Assembly: GCA_009823395.1 (NCBI GenBank)
Contig: CM020506.1
Span: forward strand, 609,501 to 673,500
Source: Thamnaconus septentrionalis
Lineage: Eukaryota > Chordata > Actinopteri > Tetraodontiformes > Monacanthidae
Reading direction: 5' to 3'
Length of the DNA: 64,000 nt
A program made the position numbers and the translations under genes. Position 1 is the stretch's first letter. Each line of letters opens with the position of its first letter. Shown one piece after another: positions 51,914-63,449 of this stretch. The notes under the pieces are model-generated. The model had not been told where the DNA came from, did no database searches, and worked only from the letters and a program-made list of their open reading frames with translations.

Positions 51914-54140
51914 CCCTGTCACACACCGAGTCCTTTCTCCAGAAATCGTTGCCAAATGTAATAAAAGTGCGCTTGGCTCCTGGTACCCGACCTGGCACCG
52001 GGGCAAGGCGCTGAGGAAATGACGTTTCCAGGGCAAATTGGTTTCCTGGCATGCGATAAGTTGGGGTGAATTTTTAATCCGCGACCCCGGTGGAAGGGTG
52101 TCAATCTGCCCAGCTGCTATCTGCCGCTCCTCCGTCCTGTCGCCTCCCTGCCGCTTCCCGGTTGTCTTTCCCTCTGGCTGGCCTCCTCCAAGAGCGGCTT
52201 GGCAGGGGACAGAAAAAACAGAAGAGCTTTGAAGAACCAGCAGGTGTGAAAGACCTTCTTCTCCTCCGCAGTTACCTCGCCGCCGTCTAATCCAGGCTCA
52301 CCTCCTCCTCCCACTCAGTCCACCGCCCCCCACTCACCTCCACCCACACAATTCTTCTCCCTGTTTTTTCATCTCTCCCCTTCACTCCCTACGGCTCCGC
52401 TGGGCTCGGTGGCTCACCAATTACAGCGGCGGCAGGCGGCGGGGTGAGTTCCTCCCGGAGGCGCTCCCCTCGCCGCGCAGGGAGCCGTGCGGCTGACTGA
52501 CACCACGGCGGGGCCTCCTCCTCCGGCCGCCTGTAGGAGTGCGATAGCCGCGCTCAGCCGGGGCTCAGTGTTGGCCGATGGACACGGCTGGCCGCTCCCG
52601 CACCTCGTCCAGGGACAACCCATTGACAACCCAGAGCAGATCCACGTACTGGCCCGTCCAGCTACGTCGAACGGCCAACTGTGAATTGTTTTGGGCTTTT
52701 TAGGTTTTTTGGGGGCCCAGAACTTCCTGTATCTACTCCCTATTCTAGTCCAATAGATCTCAGTAGTCTACAGCAATTGAGTATACAATTCTGGATATTC
52801 CCGTACAGGTCAAAGAAGTAGGACAATCAATTGATTCATGAAAGGTTCTTGGAAAACCAAGTTATCGTCCGAAAATCAACTTTGACGTCATCAAGTGTGC
52901 GACATTCGGGTAAATGTGAGTTGTGTAGCTTTGCAAAATCCGTCGGTTTGAAACGTTTTTGAACATTTTTCTGCCTGTGTTTTTTTTGGCATTTCCACCC
53001 AGTCAGAGCTTCAGTTTTATTCTCTTGAGATGCAGTGAAACAAAGTGGGAGACACAGGCGTGGCACAGCGGCTTATCCTGAGGGCAGCACTGAAGGCCAC
53101 GAGTCCATTATCTAAAATGACTTTTTATGGTGAGGCAGCGACTCCTTGCCAGCTTTCCATTGCCTTGTTTTTATCTGATGGGAGTTCAAGACACTTTAGC
53201 AAGGGTGCACTGATGTGCTTTTGTAATCTGTGTTTCCGCGTCGAATACGCAGGCGCTTATCTCGCAAATATTAGTACCAGAGATTATAGAGCAGCGCCCT
53301 GCGATAATTTGAAAACAGAGGCAGGAGGAATAAATCGAGTTCTGTCCGAGAGTGATAAGAACTAAGAACTGTCGGGTCAAAAATAAAAAAATGAAAAATG
53401 GAAAAAGTCCTCGTGAAATGAAGTGCATAAAGCTTCTTTTTCACCTTCGTGCAACACGTGCACAACCTGCGCCGTGGAGATGAGTTTCATCTTGCAGCGC
53501 CCAATCACCTTTAATGCTGCGTGTCAGATGGAGGGAGGGCGGGGGGGCTGCAGGAAGGCCCGCCATTAAACAAAAATTAAAAGTGACGTGCACAGCCCGA
53601 GCCGAGGCGGCGCCACTGACGGGAAAATTGGACTAAACCGAGCCATTCATCACCCAGACGGTTGACGTGTGCGCGCGTTCGACTCGCCAGGGCCCCCGCG
53701 CATGCATGCTTCTGCATGTCGGGGGGGGGAGGGGGGCTCTTGGACTCAGGAGCCAATCAGGGAGCGGGGATCTGCGCCGAAGGTGCTGCTGGAGGAAGAG
53801 AGTGTGTCAAAGTCGCACGCCGCGAGTGGAAGGCTGCATTAAAATTCATAGCAGGGGTTCGGTGGGGGAAGGGATGGGGAAGGGATGGGGGGGGGGGGCA
53901 TCGGTGGCGGAGGCAGCAGCCGCCTGAATACTGATCAGCCGTCCTGCAGCAGCAACACGCTGCAGAAAATCCTTCGCACAGGTGTCCGACCCCCGGCGAT
54001 TAGGAGGGAGCGAGCGCCGGGTTGAGAGGAGTGGGAGGGGTCTGAACGCGGTTACACAAGGCTGCCGTGGCTCTGAATGCGGCGCAGGAGCCACGATAGG
54101 ACGGCGGCGGGTGAGAGGGTTTCTATTTATGAGCGCTCGA
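51914..54140. other. Intron 1 unique sequence
   Basis: GC-rich parts at 52390-52620 and 53590-53910; G-runs at 53720-53735 and 53888-53899. No exon recognised. Confidence 0.4.
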
Positions 54141-54175
54141 CGCGTTACTGAGTGCGTCTGTCACTCAGTAACGCG
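54141..54175. other. Perfect 14-bp stem / 7-nt loop inverted repeat
   Basis: The arm CGCGTTACTGAGTG (54141-54154) is the exact reverse complement of 54162-54175, with loop CGTCTGT. No adjacent gene or T-run explains it. Confidence 0.9.
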
Positions 54176-54459
54176 CAAAAAGCAAAATTCGCACCCACCT
54201 CAGGGAAGCTGCTGCGCTCCCCCTGCTGTCCATCCGTCCGTCTCAGCTTGCAGGCCACGCATTGGATTCTAGATATTAATCTGAAAGGTTAAGCCAATTT
54301 ATGGGTCCGTGGCAGCAGGTCGATAGTCCTGTTATTTGTCATCTTTAACCTTTAGAGAGAGAAAAAATCATTGTGATCGGATCTCGTGGTGTCACCGCCT
54401 TGTAAAGGATTACAGCTGAGATGTTGTTGTTGCTCCCGTTGATTTCTGAGGATAGATAT

Positions 54460-54514
54460 CCATCCATCCATCCATCCATCCATCCATCCATCCATCCATC
54501 CATCCATCCATCCA
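54460..54514. repeat. (ATCC)n tetranucleotide repeat
   Basis: About 13 pure units adjoining copy 4 of the CATC-tailed repeat. Confidence 0.95.
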
Positions 54515-54640
54515 CTCCTCTATCAGGGTCTCCATCAGCCGAACATGGACTTGAACAGACACTGGGAGAACGTGCAAGCTCCCCACAGAAAACTCCTGAG
54601 TGGGAATCAAACCAACAACCGTCTTGCCGGTCACATTCAT
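54515..54640. mobile_element. CATC-tailed teleost repeat, copy 4 (internally deleted)
   Basis: Phrases ctgggagaacgtgcaagctc, cccacagaaaactcctg, gtgggaatcaaacc, aaccgtcttgccg match the distal half of the same family as 4321-4635, same orientation, with the middle missing. Confidence 0.7.
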
Positions 54641-54991
54641 GCGATACATATCGTTTTGGCTCCATCCATCAGCGGAAACCTCTCACGCCGAGGTCAATTC
54701 AGGTTCGTCGACTCCTCATTTGATGATTTATTCTGAGACTTGCACGTGGACGTGTTTGGGACAATCCTGATTTGAATGGAATTTTGATTAAAGTGACCTT
54801 AATCCTGCACCTGACTCCGCCCATTCTCCCGCCCCTCCCCCCACCCCGTCCCGCTCTTCAAGCACGTATGGGTCGAGGCCTTCAAATGCCGAGCGAGCGA
54901 ATGAACCCGTGACCTGCTTGGATTTGGCGAGGCACCAACAAACAACTGCAGGGGAACACAGCCAGAAAATCCTGTTCTGCCTCTATTCACT
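54641..54991. other. Intron 1 unique sequence
   Basis: Nothing recognised. Confidence 0.5.
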
Positions 54992-55014
54992 CATTTATTT
55001 ATTTATTTATTTTT
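54992..55014. repeat. (ATTT)n microsatellite
   Basis: About five ATTT units. Confidence 0.9.
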
Positions 55015-55569
55015 AATTGTTTGTCTCCATCCCACTGATTCCATTTGTGTTCCCCGACTCTTCCAGCAGACCAAGTGTTTCTCTCCCTCGGGGTACAAAT
55101 TCAATGTCTTCCAAAACAAGTGCCAGCACTCTCTGTTCTACAGCGGCGCAAGTCTGAGTCGCAGCCAAAATGAATTTACTCTCATACATAAAGCAGCCCG
55201 AAAATAGACTCCGAACACATTCCGGAAGCCTCGGCGTACAGGGGCGCCCTCCCCGTCACCGCCTCTTATACACAAATGCTAATGTTTGCGCATATCAACA
55301 AGTGTTCTGCGGGTCTCCGCCGAGTCACATTCTCCAGTACGAGCGTCCAGGATCTCTGGCTTTTCCCCGCAAAGAGAAAAGAGGAGATATGGCAGCCTGA
55401 CAAAGAGCAGACAGCAGTAGGCTGTGAGTGGGAAATGAAAATAACCAAGAGGAGAAAGACCAGAACTGCAAGGTGCCTCAATAAAACTCAGTTTTCTGCA
55501 GGACTCAGCCATACAAAGTCCAGACCTCCACTTGTGCCCAGTGAAAGATCCCAAGTATGATCCTCTACA

Positions 55570-55588
55570 TACACACACACACACACAC
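55570..55588. repeat. (AC)9 microsatellite
   Basis: Nine AC units. Confidence 0.9.
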
Positions 55589-56033
55589 TTTTTACAATTC
55601 ACAGAAAACTAACCAGCAAGTGAGCTGATGAGCCGTTTCGGGCACCGATCAATAAATCAATCCATTGGCCGTTTTGTCAGTAAATGTCCAATAATGATGG
55701 CGGAGGTGAAGTCTTTGGATTAGATGCTGCGACCCTGGAGGGAAACAGCAACGACAGCAACCCCCCACTTTGGATTCAAACCTGAAAACCTCATCGTTGG
55801 CCAAGGATTTTGGTCCATTGATCAAAATGAGCAAATTAGTTCGTGCCCACTGTCTTCTGCAGAATGTTTGTTCCATTTGTGCGTGTGAGAGTCAAGTCAC
55901 ACAAGCACAACGACATCTAAATATTGACAGAACGCTTTAACGTTGTGCGTCACTAATTGTTACATCTTCAAACGGGCAACTGGCCCATGACTAGTGTGCA
56001 CTATTGATTTACATTTTATCACAGAAAACCTAT

Positions 56034-56060
56034 TAATAACAATAATAATAATAATAATAA
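56034..56060. repeat. (AAT)n microsatellite
   Basis: About nine AAT units. Confidence 0.9.
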
Positions 56061-59000
56061 CGCTAATACAAGGTGGCGGGGGGGCAGATTGGGTGTTACT
56101 TTTGGCAGAGGATTTGGAAGGCGACGGCCTCCACTTCGAGCAGCAGCGCTGGGGATTTCGACCAGCGACAGACTGAGGCACAGGGAGGCTTTGAAGGCGA
56201 GAGCCATTGTTGGACAGATCCCATCAGACTGGAGCAAGATAAGCAGCTTGGGGTGGATGCGCTCTGTCCAAGGCTCTTATGATCAGCCCTGTCGTTCTCT
56301 CCGACGCCAGTAAGTGAGGTTTTTTTTTTTTTTACTAGACAATGAGGGGATGAGAGATAAAGGACGGAAGAGCTGCGCGGGGCACCAACCCCTGACGAGC
56401 GTGCCGGCTTTTTTTTTTTTCCTGTTGAGTGAAGCTTCGGATCCACGGCCTGACCTTTGACACGTGATGAACTCTCTGCTGTCGGGGTTAAACGGATCGC
56501 TCGGGGACGCTCGGACTCGGCGGGCTGGAGGTCACGTGGACGGACACGCCCAGACGGTGACGGGTTGAGAGAAAGAGACGCGTCGAGTGGGAACGGTGGG
56601 AAGGTTGAACACCTGTGTTTGTGTGCATCCGTCCTTTAAAAGAGGAGGACGCGGTGTCAGTTTGGTGAACTCGACCGCGATAACAGACTGACCCCGGCTT
56701 TGCTCGGTTTTCATGAAGGCCAGCGCCACGGCAGAATCAAGCTAATCTCTTTAGCGGCAGCCGTTGTCTAGCAAGTGTGCATCGTTCACTTAATTCCCAC
56801 TGCGTCATCGCGTCCGTTCGCTTGCGTTTCATCAGTTTTGATCGTTGGTCTGAGCCGGTTTAGACAGGTTCCAGCGACGCAACGGAATAATCCACGTGTG
56901 TCGCGCGCCCCCTCGCTTCAGACGCTTTTTTCTTTGTTTTTTTCAATTTTAATCCGGCCGGCCGAAGTGAGCCGAACCTGTTGTGGCAAAAATGAAAGTC
57001 TCCGCTGAACAATAGAAGTCTGGTTTGCCGGCCCATTTTTGCTCCCTCTCTGGCTGGAGTCGCAGGTCTGGCAGCCTCGTTTTGTCAGGCTGTGCTCCCC
57101 TCCTCCTGCCTCCTCTTCCCTTCCCCCTCCCCTCCATCAGCTCCTTGTCCCATTTATCTGTCGCCATCCGCCAGGCGCCCGCTCGTCCAGCCGCCCTCTG
57201 TCGGTTCGAGGTTGCGCCGACGCTCCAGTTCTGCCCCAAATTTTCACACGATCGCTCCCAAACCGCCCCAACCGCTAACCCCCCTCCCCCGCCGCTCCGT
57301 CTCTGAGGCATGGGCCCGTCTGCAGTGAGCTGTGACCCGACATCACGGCACATGGCTGCAGCACCGCCACTATAAATAACCCAGTTCTCGCGCCAGAGGG
57401 ACGGCAATCTGCTGTCTCCAGGGTGGGGGTGGTGTGGCGGGGAGGGGGCGTAAATAAGGCAGTTTACCGTCGAGACCTTCGCCATAGGATTAAATGATTT
57501 CTGTGCTCGTCGAGGGCGGACGTCCTGTCGGGAGGCGGCTAAAGGCGGCAGAGAGGCCAATTAAAGCTCCAAACAGCCAGGTGTAAAATGACACCTGGGG
57601 GCCGCAGGGATCCTTCGGGGGGGGGGGGGTCCGAAACTTCCCAATCAACCGTGTGAAACATCACAAGATGTTTTCGTTGCGCGAACATTGTTTGTGCTGA
57701 CAAAAGGTGCGAGACGGGGGAGAGGGAACGGGCCGACCTCGTTTCCCCGCTGACGGTGTGACTTCAGCACTTCCTGCTTCCAGACGAAGCCGCGTCTTTT
57801 ACGCCTCTTTGACGGCTTTTTAATTAGCGAGGGCGACTCGCGGGTGCTTTTGCGAGGTGAGCGTGTCCGCCCGCCGCGACCCGGTGCACAGGCCCGCTGA
57901 GCTGTGTGCTTTCATACAGGAAGCTGCCAAAACTCTGAGTCTTTGTTTTCAGAGCAGCCCAGTCCAGTTTGTACCACCAGCCAATCAATAACCGTTATTA
58001 TTGTCAATAATAACCATAATATATAACTCGTGGCTGATATACAGGAAGACGCAGAGCTCCCTTGAGAATCATGGACATGCAGATACGTGATGACACGACT
58101 CCACATTCAGTTTCACACCTCTGGAAACTCCAGCAGAGTGAGTCATTTATAGGATCCTCCAGAAAACAACAAAGTATGATCCTCACAGCCCAGTTTGCTT
58201 ATACTATGACATAGACATCCATATTCATTCAGATATGAAAATAGAAAACTCCTGCAAAAGTGTCACATGGCATCGTGGGAGAACTCTGTCCTTGCTGCTG
58301 CCGCTGTTGGATTTAACGAGATCATTTTCTCATTTAATTAAAGAAAGACAACAAAGTGAGTTTGGTTGACTTCCGTTTCTCTGAGCAAGTGAGCGAGATG
58401 TGAGTGAAAATACACAAGAATAGATGTTTGTGTAACAGTCACTCTTTCTGTTTGCAGCCTACGGTTAAAACTCTATTATTGTGGGTGGAGAAGATGAACG
58501 CATGAATGGTAAAGTATGGCTGTTCCACTGGAGTGTGTGGCAATGGAAACCAAAGTCATTTAAGGAGTGAGCACTTCACAACAATCACAAAACAGCAGCA
58601 GAGTCACTTCTAAAGAAATAATGAATTGTGCAGACGGGACAAACAGCGTCGTTTGTTTTGCCGCTCTCACCGAAAACCACCGTTCCAGGAGGAGCCGCAT
58701 CGACCGCCGGCGCCAGTGTTTGTCATCTATTTTCAAAACTCTTACTGGAAATCAATAAGCTTGTTGATGATCTGGCGGGCGGAGTGACAGAAACGCCCGG
58801 AGACGTGGACGCCGGCCTTCCTGGGAAGATTTGTCTCCTTCACAGGTTCACCTTGTTGAGCTGTGAGACTTAGTGGACTTCCAGATGCTTTGCAGGCGGC
58901 TGGTGCTGCTCCAGATGAAAATCACTTCTGTTTTCCTCAGCTTTTTTTTTTTTTTTTTTTCTTTGGAGATTCAGAGGCTCGGCAAGCTGCTGCTTTTGAA

Positions 59001-59248
59001 ACGTGGCCCGAATTTCCAACGTTTGTTCTCTTCAGATTTCAAAGTTTTCCGTCGCTTCTTTTGAGCGGAAAGAGAAAAGACTGAGTTCTTCCCGTCTGTG
59101 TTTCCCACTGCGACCATATGGAATTCATATCGCCGCACATGGTGCCGCCGCACACTTCATTAGCCCCCTCCTCCTCCAACCCCCTCCCTCCAGATGTCTT
59201 CTGATTGCTGATTGGTGTGTTTCCTCTTCTTCTCCTCTCCTCCTCCAG
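56061..59248. other. Intron 1, 3' end
   Basis: GC-rich 56450-57660 with a G-run at 57618-57629 and T-runs at 56321-56333 and 58942-58960. The minus-strand open frame 56949-57560 (203 codons) is GC-driven and has no domain. The last 100 bases are strongly pyrimidine-rich, as expected before the exon 2 acceptor. Confidence 0.45.
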
Positions 59249-59349
59249 GTGACAGTAACCCGAAGGAGAGCAGCCCCTTCATCAACAGCAGCGATGCCGC
59301 CGCCGAGAAGAGCCAGCAGTACGACGGCAAGAACATGGCCTTGTTTGAG
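59249..59349 (+). CDS. slc12a5: KCC2 coding exon 2
   Basis: This 101-nt exon supplies the last two bases of codon 19 and 33 further codons, reading [15 protein letters not shown], then AAAEKSQQ, then [10 protein letters not shown]. The first and last blocks are nearly identical to mammalian KCC2; the short linker AAAEKSQQ differs, as expected for a disordered segment. The acceptor is a strong pyrimidine tract (tcttctcctctcctcctcc) ending in ag at 59247-59248. The donor is GAG|gtgcgc at 59350, phase 0, only moderately matching consensus. The encoded segment belongs to the cytoplasmic N-terminal tail. In structures of KCC-family transporters an N-terminal segment before TM1 can plug the inward vestibule as an autoinhibitory element (family knowledge). 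KCC2a and KCC2b share sequence from this exon onward, so it is the common acceptor for alternative first exons. Confidence 0.95.
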
Positions 59350-59971
59350 GTGCGCCACAATCAAAACACACGTACGCAAATACACGCACACACACACAGG
59401 CAATCGGGCAGGAAGCAGCTTGTTCGCCTGCTTCGCCGATTGAGCAGAGGCGCCAACGTCGATGGATGAGGGTAATTACTGCCTGAAGGACGCCTGGGAA
59501 CTTCAGGTCAAAAGCCAGAAAGGCCAACACTAAACGCTGCGGGGACCGGACTTGAAGGAGGCTTTTTATTTTTCCCCAACACTCGCCTCCATATCAGAGT
59601 ATTTACATTGAGGCCTCAGTGGGATTTTCTGGATTAAACAGAAGAAACAAGGGGGGAAAAGGAAAAACACAGTCACAGAATTAGCGATGGGGGCCGAAGG
59701 GATCGGTGATCAGAGGCCGCGCTCGACATCCACGTTTACAATGTGGGCGTGTCAGAGCAGCAGCCGGGTGAGGCTTTGTTTATAACCAGTGTGCCAAATA
59801 CCCATCAATGTTCAGGTGTCTCCTGATTGTTACTCAGTACCAATCTAAATTTCCTTAAAATGCAGGAGGACTATTAGAACCATACAATACACACACACAA
59901 GAAACAATGTATATATATATACATTGTTGTTGTTGCTGACCCCCCTGCCTCCCTGCTGCTTCCCCTCGCAG
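59350..59971 (+). other. slc12a5: slc12a5 intron 2 (622 bp)
   Basis: Short phase-0 intron, gtgcgc to gcag. It begins with a short cacaca stretch (59384-59399). Near its end it has a 26-bp perfect palindrome (59903-59928), followed by a pyrimidine-rich acceptor tract. No other gene is visible in it. Confidence 0.9.
59903..59928. other. 26-bp perfect AT-rich palindrome
   Basis: Arms AACAATGT / ACATTGTT around a pure (AT)5 core, fully self-complementary, ending 44 bp before the exon 3 start. Confidence 0.9.
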
Positions 59972-60109
59972 GAGGAGATGGACACCAGCCCCATGGTGTC
60001 GTCCCTGCTCAGCAGCCTGGCCAACTACTCCAACCTGCCCCAGGGGAGCAAGGAGCACGAGGAGGCCGAGAACAACGAGGCCGAGTCGTCGCGCAAGAAG
60101 CCGGTCAAG
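59972..60109 (+). CDS. slc12a5: KCC2 coding exon 3
   Basis: This 138-nt, 46-codon exon is phase 0 at both ends. It reads [20 protein letters not shown], then [16 protein letters not shown], then [29 protein letters not shown] is a hallmark of KCC N termini and the HEEAENNE block fits KCC2. The acceptor is ccctgctgcttcccctcgcag. The donor is AAG|gtaccg at 60110, a poor match to GTRAGT, but the frame and the expected junction (KKPV+, then the APRMGT block that leads into TM1 in the family) support it. The basic KKPVK end leads to the membrane domain, whose exons are not in this window. Compared with mammalian KCC2 this copy has AESSRKK where mammals have GGKK, a small insertion in a disordered stretch. 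It starts 44 bp after a 26-bp AT-rich palindrome in intron 2. Confidence 0.95.
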
Positions 60110-60149
60110 GTACCGACTGAAGACACGGCAAAAAAAAAAAACAAATAAA

Positions 60150-61327
60150 ACGCGTGACGACCAGGTGGTTGGTGAAGCAGATGAAAATATGCACTACTCA
60201 AACCCTCGTTGATCACCTGGGTGGGACAATCAGGAACAACAGTATTAAGAGAAGAAAAATGGAACTTCAAGTGAAACGGGGAGAAAGGAAGGCGGAAATA
60301 TGTTGTTAGTTAGTAAAGAAATGTTCGTATTATGAGGTCACACAGTTGTTTTTGAAAGCATTTCATTACTTAGATGAAAGAGCAGCCGGTTATTATTAGA
60401 TCCAACACTAAAGAGTTTGGTTAGCACAAGACACTGGCTGTGCTGCACACCAGTTCTAAGTCAGTACGCTGAGAGAACACAGCAGGTCAGTTTTTTAAAA
60501 ACAAGGTGAAACTAGATGCAAAACTTTAGATTTAAATATAAATATACATTTAAAATGTAAATGTATATGTATTCATATTTGACTAAATATCTAGTCGCAT
60601 GTTGGGGACGTGTCTTCTTTCAATCAGCGTTTAATGCGGCTGCTGCTGCTTGATATGATGCCGGGCTGCTGTTTTTCACTCGTTAAGGCGCTCAGTGAAG
60701 TCGCCGACGGGTTCGTGGAGCTCGTCGCCGATCGACGGCCACCAGATCCTCTCTGCTTTTCTGCCTCCGACTGTTCCTCCCTCTCGTCAGAGAGGCTGAA
60801 ACACGGAGTCTGGCCGTCCAGAAGTTGTCAATCACGCCGTGTTGATGTTACAAATCCCCCCTGTTTGTGTTGCTGGAGCGCATCTTAAATGCCACTCACT
60901 AATGACTTCCTCTTCCGCGTCTCGGAAGGAGAACTTTACTTCTCAGACCGTTTTGTTGTTTTTTTTTCCTTGCCTGTCTCGGTGTTTGACAGACAGAAGC
61001 GGCTTGGTCATTAATCCTGCGGGAGACGATGATTTTAGCGGCCAGGCGAGAGAGACGGCGGGGGTTTTTATGAGCGGCGCTGATCGCGGCCGGGCCGACG
61101 TGACGGTTTTTTTTTTCCGCGTAAAAATAAAACAGCTCTGTGTCTGGGGACGGGAGGGAGCCGTCACAGGTAAGACACCGGCGGTGGTGACGGGGTGACG
61201 GGGGCCCGCAGGTGAACTCTGACCCCCGTCAGTCTCATTTCTCACTCAGACAGCTCGTCTGCTCGCCTCCGACCCGCAACAGAAGCGCCCGCCGACAGCG
61301 TACGACACCAGACGCTGTCAATCTTCT
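60150..61327. other. Intron 3 unique sequence
   Basis: No exon recognised. AT-rich at 60480-60600, GC-richer from 60650. Confidence 0.45.
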
Positions 61328-61395
61328 CCTTCTTCTTCTTCTTCTTCTTCTTCTTCTTCTTCTTCTTCTTCTTCTTCTTCTTCTTCTTCTTCTTC
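61328..61395. repeat. (CTT)n tract
   Basis: About 22 TTC/CTT units; the poly-Leu frame across it is spurious. Confidence 0.95.
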
Positions 61396-61503
61396 GTTAA
61401 TCCAAAACTGCCACCAGGACGTCATTTGTTCGCACGTCAGGTCCGATTGCACACAGTGGTAGGTCGATGTGAGGATGCGATGCGCTAAAATGTACTAATC
61501 TGT

Positions 61504-61525
61504 CCCTTTGTGATGTCACAAAGGG
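61504..61525. other. 22-bp inverted repeat with TGATGTCA centre
   Basis: CCCTTTGTGA and TCACAAAGGG are exact reverse complements separated by TG. The centre is one base off the CRE octamer TGACGTCA. Confidence 0.9.
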
Positions 61526-61614
61526 TTTCCCGTTGTAATGACGTCCTCTCGCTAAGACGGAAACAAACCAGAGCCGAGCTGCTGGATGACTGTTGATCCC
61601 ACTAGTTCATCCAG

Positions 61615-61615
<1 letters not shown>

Positions 61616-61647
<32 letters not shown>
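61616..61647. repeat. (GT)16 microsatellite
   Basis: About 16 GT units. Confidence 0.95.
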
Positions 61648-61648
<1 letters not shown>

Positions 61649-62183
61649 CCCCGCGCTCGGCTCAGCTAACCATGAGAAGACTTCTAATCTCTCCGCCCCC
61701 CCCCCTCCCCCCACGCCCCTCCCGCTCCTCGTCACCGCGGCCCCTTGCACTACTTTAATTAGTCGGCGCGCCACGCCGAGCCGCTGATCCTCCAATCAGA
61801 AGCCGGCAGGAAATCTCTGCATCGCCACCAGGGGCTTTTCATTAAGGCGGCCCGCGGCGCTTTATCTCTCGCACTGCCTCCGCCCCCCCTCCGCTCGTGG
61901 CTCGGCTCTCCGTCCTCGCCGCCGCCTCTCCCTCGAGTGAGCGAGCGAGCGGGAGTGGCAGTGGAGAGAGAGAGAGAGAGAGAGATCAGGAAGTCGGCCT
62001 GTTTTGTGGTTGCCGCAAACGCCAAGGTGGTCGATTTGTTTGCAAAATACGGAGGCTCAAGTTGCAGCACTTTGATGAACAGACGCCGTCCCTTTAAAAT
62101 CCACCACGTGGAGGTGAATCAGTTCACTTCAGTTTAGTTTTACATCATCAGGGACAGTGCGTGTTAATAAAACAAAAAGTGTT
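61648..62183. other. Intron 3 unique sequence with (GA)n
   Basis: GC-rich 61650-61960, then (GA)11 at 61964-61985. No exon recognised. Confidence 0.45.
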
Positions 62184-62624
62184 AGCCTGAAGGCTAGATG
62201 AAAGCTAGGTGAAGGCTAGGTGAAAGCTAGGTGAAAGCTAGGTGAAAGCTAGGTGAAGGCTAGGAAAGCTAGGTGAAGGCTAGGTGAAAGCTAGGTGAAG
62301 GCTAGGTGAAGGCTAGGTGAAGGCTAGGTGAAGGCTAGGTGAAGGCTAGGTGAAAGCTAGGTGAAGGCTAGGTGAAGGCTAGGTGAAGGCTAGGTGAAGG
62401 CTAGGTGAAAGCTAGGTGAAGGCTAGGTGAAGGCTAGGTGAAGGCTAGGTGAAAGCTAGGTGAAAGCTAGGTGAAGGCTAGGTGAAAGCTAGGTGAAAGC
62501 TAGGTGAAGGCTAGGCGAAAGCTAGGCGAAAGCTAGGTGAAGGCTAGGTGAAAGCTAGGTGAAGGCTAGGCGAAAGCTAGGTGAAAGCTAGGTGAAGGCT
62601 AGGTGAAAGCTAGGTGAAGGCTAG
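62184..62624. repeat. 11-bp minisatellite, about 40 units
   Basis: Tandem GCTAGGTGAAR units, with R = A or G as the main variable position. A few units have GCGAA instead of GTGAA, and one unit near 62262 is shortened by two bases. Highly homogeneous, so likely young and length-polymorphic. Confidence 0.97.
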
Positions 62625-62876
62625 TTTTCATCTGTGGTCCCCATGCCATGATGTGATCAACAGCTAAAGAAAAAAAGACCATTTAAAAGATAAAACATGG
62701 TTTTTGATTTGTAACAAAGGCAAGAAGTGACCACGTGATTTAAACCATGAGTGTTTAACACAACAGAGACAATAGTTGGCCTCAATCTAAATATTATCCA
62801 TCATCACCCAAGAAAAATGTTCTTCACAAGCAGCATTTTGAACCGGGCTGAATGAACACTGTGCTTACTGACCGAC
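62625..62876. other. Intron 3 unique sequence
   Basis: Nothing recognised. Confidence 0.5.
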
Positions 62877-62899
62877 TGGCTGGCTGGCTGGCTGGCTGA
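62877..62899. repeat. (GGCT)n microsatellite
   Basis: Five GGCT units. Confidence 0.9.
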
Positions 62900-63052
62900 T
62901 TTTTTATTTTTTTATTTTTCAAATCACATTTTCCGCTCACCTGTGCTGCGTATCTCCACTCCAAACCAAGTTACTACTGACCTGGATTCCCGCCTGGCTC
63001 CTGTTCAGCACCAAAAGTGCATTAGCGGGCGGAGGCGTGGGGGAGTCCACGC

Positions 63053-63053
<1 letters not shown>

Positions 63054-63103
<50 letters not shown>
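63054..63103. repeat. (GT)25 microsatellite
   Basis: About 25 GT units. Confidence 0.95.
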
Positions 63104-63105
<2 letters not shown>

Positions 63106-63283
63106 ATGGGGGGTTGTTTAAAAAGATGGAAAAAAATGCCTTTCCGCCCTGGAATTTGATAGCGCGGCTGAGTTGCGGTTTCGCAGCTGCTGCAAACAGA
63201 CGAGGCTTCTGCGGCAGCTAGAATATTCTAGCAACACGTGTCGGGCGCCTCCTCTGAGGCCGGGCGAGCTCTCAGGACCGCAG

Positions 63284-63306
63284 AGCCGAGCCGAGCCGAG
63301 CCGAGC
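63284..63306. repeat. (GAGCC)n short tandem repeat
   Basis: About four GAGCC units in a GC-rich stretch. Confidence 0.85.
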
Positions 63307-63449
63307 AGAGAGGTCTGTGTTTCGCAAAGGTAACTGAGTGGGTAACGCTTTCACGCTGGCACGCCGGCAGGCGCGGGGTTGACGCTTAAAGCAGCGATGG
63401 AATCGGCGGTCGATCACGTTTGGCGGATGGACCGACGATGCACCAGGGC

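Noticed and set aside
51383..51961. 192-codon open frame
   Set aside because: GC-rich with a low-complexity proline end, no domain match.
56949..57560. 203-codon minus-strand open frame
   Set aside because: Open because of high GC; no domain, and Arg/Gly/Ala bias typical of spurious frames.
62999..63025. Perfect RE1 left half-site TTCAGCACC in intron 3
   Set aside because: The following bases do not form a right half-site at any accepted spacing.
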